Shown: positions 50,361 to 58,661 of the stretch, piece by piece | Layout: each line of letters opens with the position of its first letter | Position numbering within the stretch: the stretch's first letter is position 1 | NCBI GenBank assembly: GCA_964529305.1 | Contig: CAZGUX010000062.1 | Location: 1-64,000 of the forward strand | DNA: 64,000 nt | From: CAZGUX01 sp964529305 | Lineage (GTDB): Bacteria; Acidobacteriota; Terriglobia; Bryobacterales; Bryobacteraceae | Direction of reading: 5' to 3' | Made by a program: the position numbers and the translations under genes | Notes under the pieces: generated by a model | Database searches by the model: none | What the model was told of the DNA's origin: nothing | Seen by the model: only the letters and a program-made list of their open reading frames with translations

Positions 50361-51755
50361 ATGCTCTATCTCGCCCTTCTTCTGGCCGGTTTGGCTCAGG
50401 CGGCCCTGGCGCTGGAGGCCGGCCTGGCGCGGGTCGACCTGACGCCACAGCATCCGGTCCCCCTGGCGTGGAGGCCCAATGCGGTTACGGTGAAGGTCTA
50501 CCATCCCCTGTATGCGAAGGCTCTTGCCCTGGCCGAGGGGCAGAGCCGCGTCGTGCTGGTGACCGCGGATATTGGCTATTTCTGCCGCGACCTGAGCGAG
50601 CAGATCCACGTGCGGATCCGGCGACTGGGACTGCGGCCGCACCAGGTGCTCCTGAATGCCTCGCACAATCACTCGGCGCCCGCGCTCTGCCCCCTCGACG
50701 ACGTGGTCGAGCCAGGCCAACTGGACTACCGCTATCAGCAGTTCGTCATCGAGCGGGTGGTGTCGGCCATCGAGAGCGCACTGGCGACGCGAAAGCCGGC
50801 ACGGCTTGCGACCTCCGAGGGACGTTGCGACGTCTGCATCAACCGCCGCCTGGGCACGGAGCATGAACCCAACCCCGCCGGCGTCTATGATCCCCGGGTC
50901 CGGCTGCTGACGGTTCGCGACGCGGCGGGCGGGACGCTGCGAGGCGTCTTGTTTCTCTTCGCGTGTCATCCGAGCGACGTGGAGAACGGCGCCGTGGGCG
51001 CGGATTTCTTTGGCTTTGCCCAGACGGAATTCGAAGCCAGGCAACCGGGGGTGATTGCCATGTCGGCGCAGGGGGCGGGCGGCAACATTCGCGTCCATCA
51101 CGTCGATGCAAGCGGGAAGAAGTTCTCCTGGTCGCGCGGAGAAGATCTGTCCTTCAGCCGGGAGGCCGGCCGCAAGTTGGCCGAGGCCGCGCTGTCGGGA
51201 TTGGGCGCCGCGGAGAACCCGGTGGAGGGCGCGATCGGCTCAAACCTGCTGGAGATTCAGATTCCGTTAGGCGAACCGGTGACGCTGGGCGAAGCCCGCC
51301 GCGCCGCCGCCGACAAAGATCCGTGGAAATCGCGCTGGGGCAAGCGCCTGATCGACCTTTCCGAAAGACATGCGGAATTGCCGCGGAGCATGCCTTTCTG
51401 GATCCAGGCCATCACGATCGGGCGGGAGTTTGCGGCCGTCGGCCTGGATGGCGAAGTGTTCGTCGAGTATGCGCTGGAGATCGAGAAAGCGCTCGGGTCC
51501 TCCCGCGCCGAGTCCTCCCGCGCCGGGTCTTCCCGCGCCGGGTCTTCCCGCGTGTACGTCTTCGGGTACACAAACGCGAGCCTCGCCTATATTCCGACCG
51601 CGAAGGCCGTGGCCGAGCGAGGCTACGAAGTGGATGTCTTCTACTGGTGGGTGCTGCCGTCCCGCATTTCGCCGCGGGCGGAGCGCGCCATTGTCGATGC
51701 CTCCGTCACGCTGGTGAAGGAACTGCGCAACGATGCCGACCGCGTGAGGCTATGA
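50361..51755 (+). CDS. Neutral/alkaline ceramidase-like secreted protein
   Basis: 464 residues starting at the signal peptide (MLYLALLLAGLAQAALALEA). The N-terminal segment LARVDLTPQHPVPL and the metal/catalytic region LLNASHNHSAPALCP, followed by RGVLFLFACHPSDV and MSAQGAGGNIR, match the 'neutral/alkaline non-lysosomal ceramidase N-terminal' family, widespread in acidobacteria and planctomycetes. It is shorter than true ceramidases and lacks their C-terminal Ig-like domain, so the substrate may not be ceramide. A short in-frame tandem repeat (51497-51556) adds an Ser/Arg-rich insertion. Its 3' end overlaps the convergent gene by 6 bp. Confidence 0.8.
   Translation: MLYLALLLAGLAQAALALEAGLARVDLTPQHPVPLAWRPNAVTVKVYHPLYAKALALAEGQSRVVLVTADIGYFCRDLSEQIHVRIRRLGLRPHQVLLNASHNHSAPALCPLDDVVEPGQLDYRYQQFVIERVVSAIESALATRKPARLATSEGRCDVCINRRLGTEHEPNPAGVYDPRVRLLTVRDAAGGTLRGVLFLFACHPSDVENGAVGADFFGFAQTEFEARQPGVIAMSAQGAGGNIRVHHVDASGKKFSWSRGEDLSFSREAGRKLAEAALSGLGAAENPVEGAIGSNLLEIQIPLGEPVTLGEARRAAADKDPWKSRWGKRLIDLSERHAELPRSMPFWIQAITIGREFAAVGLDGEVFVEYALEIEKALGSSRAESSRAGSSRAGSSRVYVFGYTNASLAYIPTAKAVAERGYEVDVFYWWVLPSRISPRAERAIVDASVTLVKELRNDADRVRL
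51497..51556 (+). repeat. In-frame tandem 15-bp repeat, four units
   Basis: Units GTCCTCCCGCGCCGA, GTCCTCCCGCGCCGG, GTCTTCCCGCGCCGG and a diverged GTCTTCCCGCGTGTA follow each other at 51497, 51512, 51527 and 51542. They encode SSRAE/SSRAG-type pentapeptides inside the ceramidase-like protein. A unit length of 15 bp preserves frame, so copy-number change would alter only protein length. Confidence 0.8.
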
Positions 51756-52130
51756 TGGCTCCGAGGGCGTATCGTCACTCCGAGGCCTAGGCATGTCGTC
51801 ATCCGGAAGCGCAGGCACGTCGTCACCCGGAGGCATAGGCACGTCATCACCCGGCGCCATCGGCGTATCGGCCGGAGGGGCCTCGTCTGTGGGCGCGGCT
51901 TCCGGGAGCGGTTCCGAGCCATTGCTGACGAGCGCAACCTTTTCCTCCACGTGAGGCCGCGCCTCGTCGAGGGGAACCTCGCAGGTGCAGCAATCGCTGC
52001 AGCGCCGGCACTTCGGGCAGAGATGATTCTCACAGGTGTCCTTGGTGCAGTAGAAGCAGATGCGCAGCGAAGGTTCGTCGCAAATGCTGCACCGGAACAC
52101 CTTGGTGGATGGGGGCGGCTGGGAAATCAT
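51750..52130 (-). CDS. Cys-rich zinc-binding protein with acidic Pro-rich repeats
   Basis: 126 residues from the ATG at 52130, which overlaps the stop of the upstream gene (ATGA). Residues 10-52 contain twelve cysteines and one histidine (FRCSICDEPSLRICFYC, TKDTCENHLCPKCRRC, SDCCTC), a B-box or RING-like treble-clef arrangement able to bind two or three zinc ions. The C-terminal half is acidic and carries an 8-9-residue repeat (APGDDVPM/PPGDDVPA/PDDDMPR). It has no leader. I do not recognise a family. It is coupled to the secreted helical protein upstream and convergent with the ceramidase-like gene. Confidence 0.6.
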   Translation of the reverse strand: MISQPPPSTKVFRCSICDEPSLRICFYCTKDTCENHLCPKCRRCSDCCTCEVPLDEARPHVEEKVALVSNGSEPLPEAAPTDEAPPADTPMAPGDDVPMPPGDDVPALPDDDMPRPRSDDTPSEPS

Positions 52131-52693
52131 TTCGTGTTCTTCGCGGGCGCCGGCTTGGGTTGGGGCGACTGGCGCAACAGCATGCCGCGGCAACGCTGAG
52201 CTTCCTGGTCCATCACCTGATACTCCTGCTCCTTCAGGGCGGCCAAGTCGGTCAGATACTGCCGCAACTGGTTCCTCGCATTGCTGCTTTCCACCGCGCT
52301 GGCCTGAAGCAGTTCCGCGAACGCCGGATTCTGATACCGCCGTGTTCCGTCCACCAGCGAGCCGATCGTGTTGTCGAGGCTCTCCAGGCGGAAGAAGACA
52401 TCGAGGGCCTTCGAGAGTTTCTCCACGTTCTTTTCAAACTGCGCGACGATCGGGGCCATGGCTTTGGCCTGAATGCGGGCAGATTCGAGTTGCTGCTCGT
52501 ACAGCGGGCTGGCTCCTTTGGCCTTCCATTCAGCGGGCCGCAGGTTGTCGAGCAGCGGCAGGAGTTGCTCGCTGTGCTTCACCAGGGCTTTGGCGGTGGT
52601 CCGGATATCCCATTCGGACGTGACTCCCGCGTTGGTACCGGTCTGCCCGAAGAGGCAGGAGCACATTATTCCGCCCAGGAGAATTCTACGCAT
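52127..52693 (-). CDS. Secreted or lipoprotein-like helical protein of unknown function
   Basis: 188 residues. The ATG at 52693 has GGGAGAGG upstream and opens a leader with a possible lipobox-like stretch (MRRILLGGIMCSCLFGQ); an ATG 99 bp upstream is unlikely. The mature part is almost entirely amphipathic helix (ALVKHSEQLLPLLDNLRPAE, SARIQAKAMAPIVAQFEKNV, LDNTIGSLVDGT, ARNQLRQYLTDLAALKEQEY) with heptad-like spacing, suggesting a helical bundle or coiled coil. The C-terminus is Pro/Lys-rich. The family is not recognised. It is the first gene of a two-gene unit with the Cys-rich protein. Confidence 0.6.
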   Translation of the reverse strand: MRRILLGGIMCSCLFGQTGTNAGVTSEWDIRTTAKALVKHSEQLLPLLDNLRPAEWKAKGASPLYEQQLESARIQAKAMAPIVAQFEKNVEKLSKALDVFFRLESLDNTIGSLVDGTRRYQNPAFAELLQASAVESSNARNQLRQYLTDLAALKEQEYQVMDQEAQRCRGMLLRQSPQPKPAPAKNTK

Positions 52694-52834
52694 CACCTCT
52701 CCCATGCTAGCAAAGGTGGGTCGATGTGCCGGACAGAATGGCCCTACCGCGCGGATTCCGTAAGCTGTCGCCGCCGAGCCGGATACGGCCATGCCCGCGT
52801 TTCACACCAGACCTGTCGTACCGCTCGTTCCTGG

Positions 52835-54124
52835 CTAATGCCCATGCACGGCCAGGACCTCGTAGCTCTGCATGGTGTACTCCACGTGTTTCACACGCAG
52901 CAGGGCCTCAAAGCGGGGCAGTCCGCCCGTTTGAGGCGGTAGCTTGGCCAGAACCTCCTGGAACAGACGGTCGGTGGTCACCAGGTTTGCCGCGGCTTCG
53001 GTACCCGACATTTCCTGGCCGGAGAGAATCAACACGTTGCCGGTCTTGGTGGGGTTGGGAAGGGAGGCCACCAGGGAAAAACGCTCTCCCGCTGCGCCGG
53101 TTCCGGTCTCCGGAAGAGAGAAAGTCGCCGGTTCACCGGCCTTGGGGCGGCGATTCTCCACCCGCACGATTCGTGTCCGCTCGTCGTAGACAAAGTGGAA
53201 GTCGAGCGAATCGTCGAACAGATCCACCCACGGCACAGCACGGCGCGAGCCCACCAGAATGTGGTTTCCTTTGTGGAAACTCCGCAGATGCAAGTCCCGT
53301 GAAAAGAGGACCGATGTGCGCGCGGGATCCAGGACGCCTGTCGCCCACAGTCGTTTCATCAGCATGACGTCGGCCAGGGACGTGTAGCGCCGGTCCATCA
53401 GGTAGCGAAGAATATCCTTCTTCTCGGCGGAGTGCTCCGGACGATTCAACTCGGCCCGATAGCCCCGGCTGACGTATTCATTGAGAAAGATCGGCCGGTG
53501 AAGCACGTCCTGTACGGCGGAGAATGCGCCATCGGCGATGACGACGATGGTCTCCTGTCCCGGAGGCGCAAATGCTGTCCAGAAGCGGCGCAGGACGGGC
53601 CCTTCGATGGCCGGCGCCGGGCGACGCAGGCTCAGCCAGACACACAGCGACGCGAGGACGAGGCACGCGGCAGCCAATAGCCGGACGGTCCACCGGGACG
53701 TCGCCGCCTCCGGCCCGAGGGGTGTCTCGACGGCAGGTGGGGTGGCCGTCAGCCTCTCCCGCAAAACGGGCTCGTAGGTGCCCTTGGCGATCTCCAGCAC
53801 CAGCGGTTCGTCCCGCCCCTCGCCGCTGAAGTAGCGCTCCAGCCGTTTCCGCAACTGTGAGGCCTGTACGCGGACCAGCGTATCCTGAGCGGAGTCGTAA
53901 TCGGCGGAACGCTGGAAGACATCCACTCCGATCTCGTGCTCCCGGATCTCTTCGACCTCTTCCCCCCACGAACGATGGCACAGGTAGACCAGCAAGTCCT
54001 GCAACTTCGCCGAGCGACGTAGCGCCTCGGAGTTCCAAACCCGCTCCACCACGGCCCACCGCTCGTCCATTTCCGCGGGCAAGGTAAACCTCGACCTCTC
54101 GCGCAGTGGTGCTTCCCTGGGCAT
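52835..54124 (-). CDS. Membrane-anchored winged-helix (CadC/ToxR-like) regulator
   Basis: 429 residues. The N-terminal ~115 residues resemble the acidobacterial winged-helix domain found beside TonB receptors (LQDLLVYLCHRSWGEEVEEI, REHEIGVDVFQRSADYDSAQ, DTLVRVQASQLRKRLERYFS). One membrane helix (about 146-166, WTVRLLAAACLVLASLCVWL) leads to a ~260-residue extracytoplasmic domain. This is a one-component membrane regulator layout like CadC. It is transcribed divergently from the TonB receptor at 54267, with 11-bp direct repeats in the gap that may be its operator. Regulation of the receptor is inferred. Confidence 0.75.
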   Translation of the reverse strand: MPREAPLRERSRFTLPAEMDERWAVVERVWNSEALRRSAKLQDLLVYLCHRSWGEEVEEIREHEIGVDVFQRSADYDSAQDTLVRVQASQLRKRLERYFSGEGRDEPLVLEIAKGTYEPVLRERLTATPPAVETPLGPEAATSRWTVRLLAAACLVLASLCVWLSLRRPAPAIEGPVLRRFWTAFAPPGQETIVVIADGAFSAVQDVLHRPIFLNEYVSRGYRAELNRPEHSAEKKDILRYLMDRRYTSLADVMLMKRLWATGVLDPARTSVLFSRDLHLRSFHKGNHILVGSRRAVPWVDLFDDSLDFHFVYDERTRIVRVENRRPKAGEPATFSLPETGTGAAGERFSLVASLPNPTKTGNVLILSGQEMSGTEAAANLVTTDRLFQEVLAKLPPQTGGLPRFEALLRVKHVEYTMQSYEVLAVHGH

Positions 54125-54171
54125 ATGTGAAATGGTATCACCTCAAGGTTGTGAATCATTTACAGGAACTC

Positions 54172-54196
54172 TTCGCGGAGAATTCGCGGAGAATTC
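54172..54196. promoter_or_regulatory. Tandem 11-bp direct repeats, putative operator
   Basis: TTCGCGGAGAA occurs twice without spacer (54172-54182 and 54183-54193), followed by a third TTC. The site is in the 142-bp gap between the divergent membrane regulator and the TonB receptor. An 11-bp period places both copies on the same DNA face, as expected for tandem binding of winged-helix regulators of the OmpR/ToxR type. Confidence 0.5.
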
Positions 54197-54266
54197 ACTT
54201 GCTCCCCGAGGCCATTGCTCGGCATCATACCTAGAGTTCAACCTGCCGAACAAGGGGCTCACCACG

Positions 54267-57200
54267 ATGCTGACGTCTAGGCTTGTTTTTCTGGCGCTTT
54301 TCTCCGCCGCGCTGCTGTCCGCGCAACAAATCACGGGAACCGTCACCGGGATCGCCACCGACCCGAGTGGTGCTGTGCTGCCGGGAGTCCTGGTTCGGGT
54401 CACCAACCTCCAGACCAACGTCGCCCGTGAAACCACGACGGAGACCAGCGGGGCCTTCTCCGTGCCCTTCCTGCCCGCCGCCTCGTACTCCCTGACGGCG
54501 ACGGCAAAGGGCTTCCGGACGTTCCAGATCGACTCCTTTGTTCTGCAGGTAGGCCAGACCGCGCGGCTGGACCTGGCGCTGGAAGTGGGCGACGTCACCC
54601 AGACGCTGAACGTGTCCGGCAACGCGGTAGCCCTCCAGACCGAATCGGCGTCCGTAGGCGCGGTGATTACCGCGGACAATATTGTCGACCTTCCCCTGAA
54701 CGGCCGCAATTTCATCCAACTGGCCCAACTCATTCCCGGCGTCAACCCGGGCACCCCTGGTTCCATCTCGGTCCGCCGCGGTCGCGGGTCCATCGGCGAG
54801 ACGTCCTCCGCCTTCGGTGGTACCGGCATGTCCGCCAACGGCGCCCGCGACACCAACAATCGCTTCTACCTGGACGGCGTCGAGTTTATGGACTACGATG
54901 CCTTCACCTATCCGTTTGCCCTATCGGTGGACTCGCTGTCCGAATTCCGCGTGGAGACTTCGACGTTCTCGGCCGAATACGGGGGCGCTCCGGGCGGCCA
55001 GGTGTCGATCCTGACGCGTCGAGGCGGCAATCAGTTCCGGGGGACGCTGTGGGAGTTCAACCGAAACGACGCACTGACGCAGACCTATGACGCGATCGCG
55101 CAAAAATCGGTCGCCTCTCCCCGCCTGAACCGCAACCAATTCGGCGCCAACATCGGCGGTCCGGTACTGCTGCCCAAGATCTATAACGGTAAGAACAAGA
55201 CGTTTTTCTTCTTTAACTGGGAAAGCGGCCGCCTAGCTTCCGGCGCCACCGCTTCGTACCGGCTGGTGTCTCCCACCGCCATGCGCACGGGCGATTTCAG
55301 CGCGTTGCGCGAGTCGCGCACCGGACAGCCCCTGGTGTTGCGCGATCCGATGAACATCGGAATCGTCAACAATCAGATCCCCCGGTCTCTGCTCAGTCCG
55401 CAGGCGGTGGAGTTCCTCAAATACACTCCCGAACCCAACACCTCGGCCGGCACACAGAACTTCATCAACAATCCCCAGAGCGCCGTCGCCACGCAGGACA
55501 ACTACACCTACCGTCTGGACCACAACCTGACCGACAAGGACGCCCTCGCCTTCCGCTACGTCCGCAACTCCACCAAGGAGAAGGGAACTCCGTATTGGGG
55601 TAACGACGTTCGCGACAACGACGCCCCGACCCAGAACCTGGCCGGCACCTGGACCCGCATCTTCGGTCCCAGCGTCGTCAACGAAGCCCGCTTCGGCTGG
55701 AACGACATGACGGAGAACGAGATCTTCGGCACCACGAACAATCCGGCTTTTGACATCGCCGGCGCCATGAAGATCCCCCTGGTTTCGCGCCTTCCCGTCG
55801 ACTACGGTCCGCCGAGTATCTCCATTGCCAACGGCCTGGACGGGGGCTATAGCGTGTTCGACCTGCAGCGCCAGATCGGCCCCCGCATCCGAGGCAACGC
55901 CGTCTACAATTTCAACGACATCATGTCGATGCAACGCGGCAAGCACTTCCTGAAGATGGGCGCCGACTTCGTCCAGCGCGGCTTCACCTTCGAACAGGCT
56001 CGCAACGCCCGCGGCACCTTCCGCTTCGACGGAACCTACACGGGATCCTCCCTGGCCGACTTCATGCTCGGCTACGTGAAGTACGCCGAGATCAACCCGG
56101 ACCACACCAATACCGATCTGAAGGCGCTCTGGCAAAGCTACTTCGTTCAGGACGATTGGAAGATTACCCCCAATCTCACCATGAACCTCGGGATCCGCTA
56201 CGACTATCTCCAGCCTCTGTTCGATTCCCAGGGCCGCATGGCGAACATCGAGCAGAACGGGGTGTACGTCACCAGGCTGGTCACGCCCGCCACGGCCAGT
56301 TTCCCGCGGATGGTGCGCGGCGACAAGAACAACTTCGCCCCGCGCTTCGGGCTCGCCTGGCGACCGGCGTTCGTCAGCGACTTTGTCGTGCGCGCGGGCT
56401 ACGGGATTTACTTCAACCATATCCATCCTAATGCCCCCTTCGGCATGACCGAATCCTCGCAGGCCAAGGGCAGCTATCAGGTGGATGGCGCGCTCGCCGG
56501 AAGGCCTACCGTCTTCTTCAACGACCCCTTTGCCAGCGCGGTTTCGCCGACGCTCCAGTTGAACGCCGTCCCGTCGAACGATCCGAACTACCGGGATGCC
56601 TATATCCAGCAGTGGAACCTCACGGTGCAGAAGCGGGTCCCGGGCGGTTTCGTGATCGATGCGGGATATGTCGGCTCCAAAAGCACCCGCCTGAGCGTGA
56701 CGCTGCCGGCCATGAACCGGCCGGACGTGCTCGTGGATCCCCGTACCCTGGGACTGCCGTCGATCAACGCCCGGCGGCCGAATCTTTCGTTTGCGCGCTC
56801 CATTCAAGGCGACAAGTCGATCGGCAACTCCATTTACCACTCGCTGCAGTTGCGCGCGGACCGCCGGATGGGCCGCGGCCTGAACGCAATGACAGCCTAT
56901 ACATGGTCCAAGTGCATCTCCGGCCCCAGCGACATCGGCGCGGATATCGGCGGCGGTTCCTTTATTGGCACCTTGCAGAACATCTACGACATGTCCGGCG
57001 AACGCTCGCTCTGCGGTTTCGATGTCACCCAGCGCTTCGTGCAGTCGGTGGTGTACGACATTCCCTTCTTCTCCAATGCGCCGGCCGCGATGCGTTCGTT
57101 GCTGGGCGGGTGGCAAACGTCCTCGATCATCGTGGCCCAGAGCGGGTTCCCGGGAGAGATTGCGTTCGGTATTGACACGACGGGGACGGGCGTCGGCTCG

Positions 57201-57566
57201 CGTCCGAATCTGGTCGCGGGTCAGTCGGCAAACCTCGACTCGGGCCAGCGCACGTATCAGCGCTGGTTCAACACCGCGGCTTTCGCCGAACCCGGATTTG
57301 GGCGCTACGGCAACGCGCCTCGCACCGGCGGCATTCGGCTGCCGGGCCTGGTCACTGTGGATTTTTCGGTGAACAAGCAATTCCGCTTCGGGGAAACCCG
57401 CCGGGCGGAACTTCGCACCGAATTCTACAATCTGTTCAACCACTACAATATCGCACCCGGCTCTGTGGACCGCGGCATCCGGTCTGTGAACTTCGGCAAG
57501 GTGGGCGCGGGCTTGCAGGGTCAGACGATTCGCGTCATCCAGCTTGGCGTGAAGTTTTACTTCTGA
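54267..57566 (+). CDS. Oar-like TonB-dependent outer-membrane receptor
   Basis: 1099 residues from the ATG at 54267 (AAGGGG upstream; signal peptide MLTSRLVFLALFSAALLSAQ). The N-terminal regulatory Ig-like domain reads GTVTGIATDPSGAVLPGVLV. The plug has DLPLNGRNFIQLAQLIPGVN and SLSEFRVETSTFSAEYGGAP. The barrel shows FRGTLWEFNRND and KTFFFFNWES, and the C-terminus has the family motif RTEFYNLFNHYNIAPG ending in VKFYF. The first receptor in the window shares these motifs but little else. It is probably controlled by the divergent membrane regulator. The substrate is unknown. Confidence 0.9.
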   Translation: MLTSRLVFLALFSAALLSAQQITGTVTGIATDPSGAVLPGVLVRVTNLQTNVARETTTETSGAFSVPFLPAASYSLTATAKGFRTFQIDSFVLQVGQTARLDLALEVGDVTQTLNVSGNAVALQTESASVGAVITADNIVDLPLNGRNFIQLAQLIPGVNPGTPGSISVRRGRGSIGETSSAFGGTGMSANGARDTNNRFYLDGVEFMDYDAFTYPFALSVDSLSEFRVETSTFSAEYGGAPGGQVSILTRRGGNQFRGTLWEFNRNDALTQTYDAIAQKSVASPRLNRNQFGANIGGPVLLPKIYNGKNKTFFFFNWESGRLASGATASYRLVSPTAMRTGDFSALRESRTGQPLVLRDPMNIGIVNNQIPRSLLSPQAVEFLKYTPEPNTSAGTQNFINNPQSAVATQDNYTYRLDHNLTDKDALAFRYVRNSTKEKGTPYWGNDVRDNDAPTQNLAGTWTRIFGPSVVNEARFGWNDMTENEIFGTTNNPAFDIAGAMKIPLVSRLPVDYGPPSISIANGLDGGYSVFDLQRQIGPRIRGNAVYNFNDIMSMQRGKHFLKMGADFVQRGFTFEQARNARGTFRFDGTYTGSSLADFMLGYVKYAEINPDHTNTDLKALWQSYFVQDDWKITPNLTMNLGIRYDYLQPLFDSQGRMANIEQNGVYVTRLVTPATASFPRMVRGDKNNFAPRFGLAWRPAFVSDFVVRAGYGIYFNHIHPNAPFGMTESSQAKGSYQVDGALAGRPTVFFNDPFASAVSPTLQLNAVPSNDPNYRDAYIQQWNLTVQKRVPGGFVIDAGYVGSKSTRLSVTLPAMNRPDVLVDPRTLGLPSINARRPNLSFARSIQGDKSIGNSIYHSLQLRADRRMGRGLNAMTAYTWSKCISGPSDIGADIGGGSFIGTLQNIYDMSGERSLCGFDVTQRFVQSVVYDIPFFSNAPAAMRSLLGGWQTSSIIVAQSGFPGEIAFGIDTTGTGVGSRPNLVAGQSANLDSGQRTYQRWFNTAAFAEPGFGRYGNAPRTGGIRLPGLVTVDFSVNKQFRFGETRRAELRTEFYNLFNHYNIAPGSVDRGIRSVNFGKVGAGLQGQTIRVIQLGVKFYF

Positions 57567-57581
57567 CGACCCCGTTTCCCG

Positions 57582-58604
57582 CTAGGCCGTGCGAGTGAAC
57601 TCGGCCAGAGCGAGCACTTTCTTCCACGCCGCGCCGGAGTCGATCGCCCGCGCGGCTTGGTCCACGCCCTCTCCAAAACCGACGGCAACACCCGCGGCCA
57701 CGAGCTCCGCGGCCGCGTTCACCAGAACATTGTCCCGTCGCGGCCCCGCTTCGCCCTCCAGCACTTCGCGAGCGATGCGGACGTTCGCGTCGCGATCGGC
57801 GCACTGGAGTTCCGCCAGACGCGTCCGCGCCACGCCGAAGTCCTCGGGGTAGAGCACCCTCTCCCGGACGAAGCCGCGCTCAATCTCGAACGCCTCCGTG
57901 GCGCCCGTCGTCGAGATCTCGTCCAGACCATCGGCGCCGTGCACGACGAAGCCGCGATCGAGCCCCAGGGCCGCCAGCGCCTCGGCCATCATCCTCGCGG
58001 CGGAGGTGCTGGGCGCGCCTACCAGTTGGACCTTTGCCCCTGCGGGATTCGTCAAGGGTCCGAGCAGGTTGAAGACCGTACGCATCTTCAGTTCCACGCG
58101 GACGGGTTGGGCGTTCTTCATGGCCGGGTGCACCGCGGGCGCGAACAAGAAGCCGATGCCGATTTCGTCGATCGAACGCGCCATCTGCTCACCGGTCAGG
58201 GCGATCTTCACGCCTAACCGCTCCAGCAGGTCGGCGCTCCCGGTATGGCTCGAAATCGACCGGTTGCCGTGCTTGGCGACGCGCAGTCCGGCGCCCGCCA
58301 GCACGAACGCCGTGACGGTCGAGATGTTGAACGTGGAAGCGCGGTCGCCGCCCGTGCCGCAGGTGTCCACCAGGGGCGGGCCCTCTGCACGGGGCCGCAC
58401 CGGTTGAGCCATGGTTCGCATCGCCCGGGCGAAGCCCACCAGTTCTTCCACGGTCTCGCCCTTCATGCGCATCGCGGCCAGAAACGCGCCGATTTGGGCA
58501 TGTGTCGCCTCCCCGCGAAGGATCGATTCCATCGCGGCCTGGGCCTCGTCGGGCGACAGCGCGTGGCGGTCACAGACCCGATGCAGTTGATCGAGAAGCG
58601 GCAT
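57582..58604 (-). CDS. trpD: Anthranilate phosphoribosyltransferase
   Basis: 340 residues, the normal TrpD length. The small helical domain (ALSPDEAQAAMESILRGE, FLAAMRMKGETVEELVGFAR) precedes the catalytic domain with the PRPP-binding VDTCGTGGDRASTFNIST, the anthranilate-side KHGNRSISSHTGSADLLERL, and the MRTVFNLLGPLTNP and VHGADGLDEIS motifs. It transfers the phosphoribosyl group to anthranilate in tryptophan synthesis. It stands alone, away from other trp genes, convergent with the TonB receptor and divergent from sucC across 57 bp. Confidence 0.97.
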   Translation of the reverse strand: MPLLDQLHRVCDRHALSPDEAQAAMESILRGEATHAQIGAFLAAMRMKGETVEELVGFARAMRTMAQPVRPRAEGPPLVDTCGTGGDRASTFNISTVTAFVLAGAGLRVAKHGNRSISSHTGSADLLERLGVKIALTGEQMARSIDEIGIGFLFAPAVHPAMKNAQPVRVELKMRTVFNLLGPLTNPAGAKVQLVGAPSTSAARMMAEALAALGLDRGFVVHGADGLDEISTTGATEAFEIERGFVRERVLYPEDFGVARTRLAELQCADRDANVRIAREVLEGEAGPRRDNVLVNAAAELVAAGVAVGFGEGVDQAARAIDSGAAWKKVLALAEFTRTA

Positions 58605-58661
58605 GATATAGTGAAGCTTCTGGGTGCTTATTCAAGCGACCTACTAGCATAGCTGGTTTCC

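Noticed and set aside
55233..57443. 736-codon antisense frame opposite the second TonB receptor
   Set aside because: Same codon-bias shadow effect; Arg/Gly/Val-rich composition without recognisable motifs.
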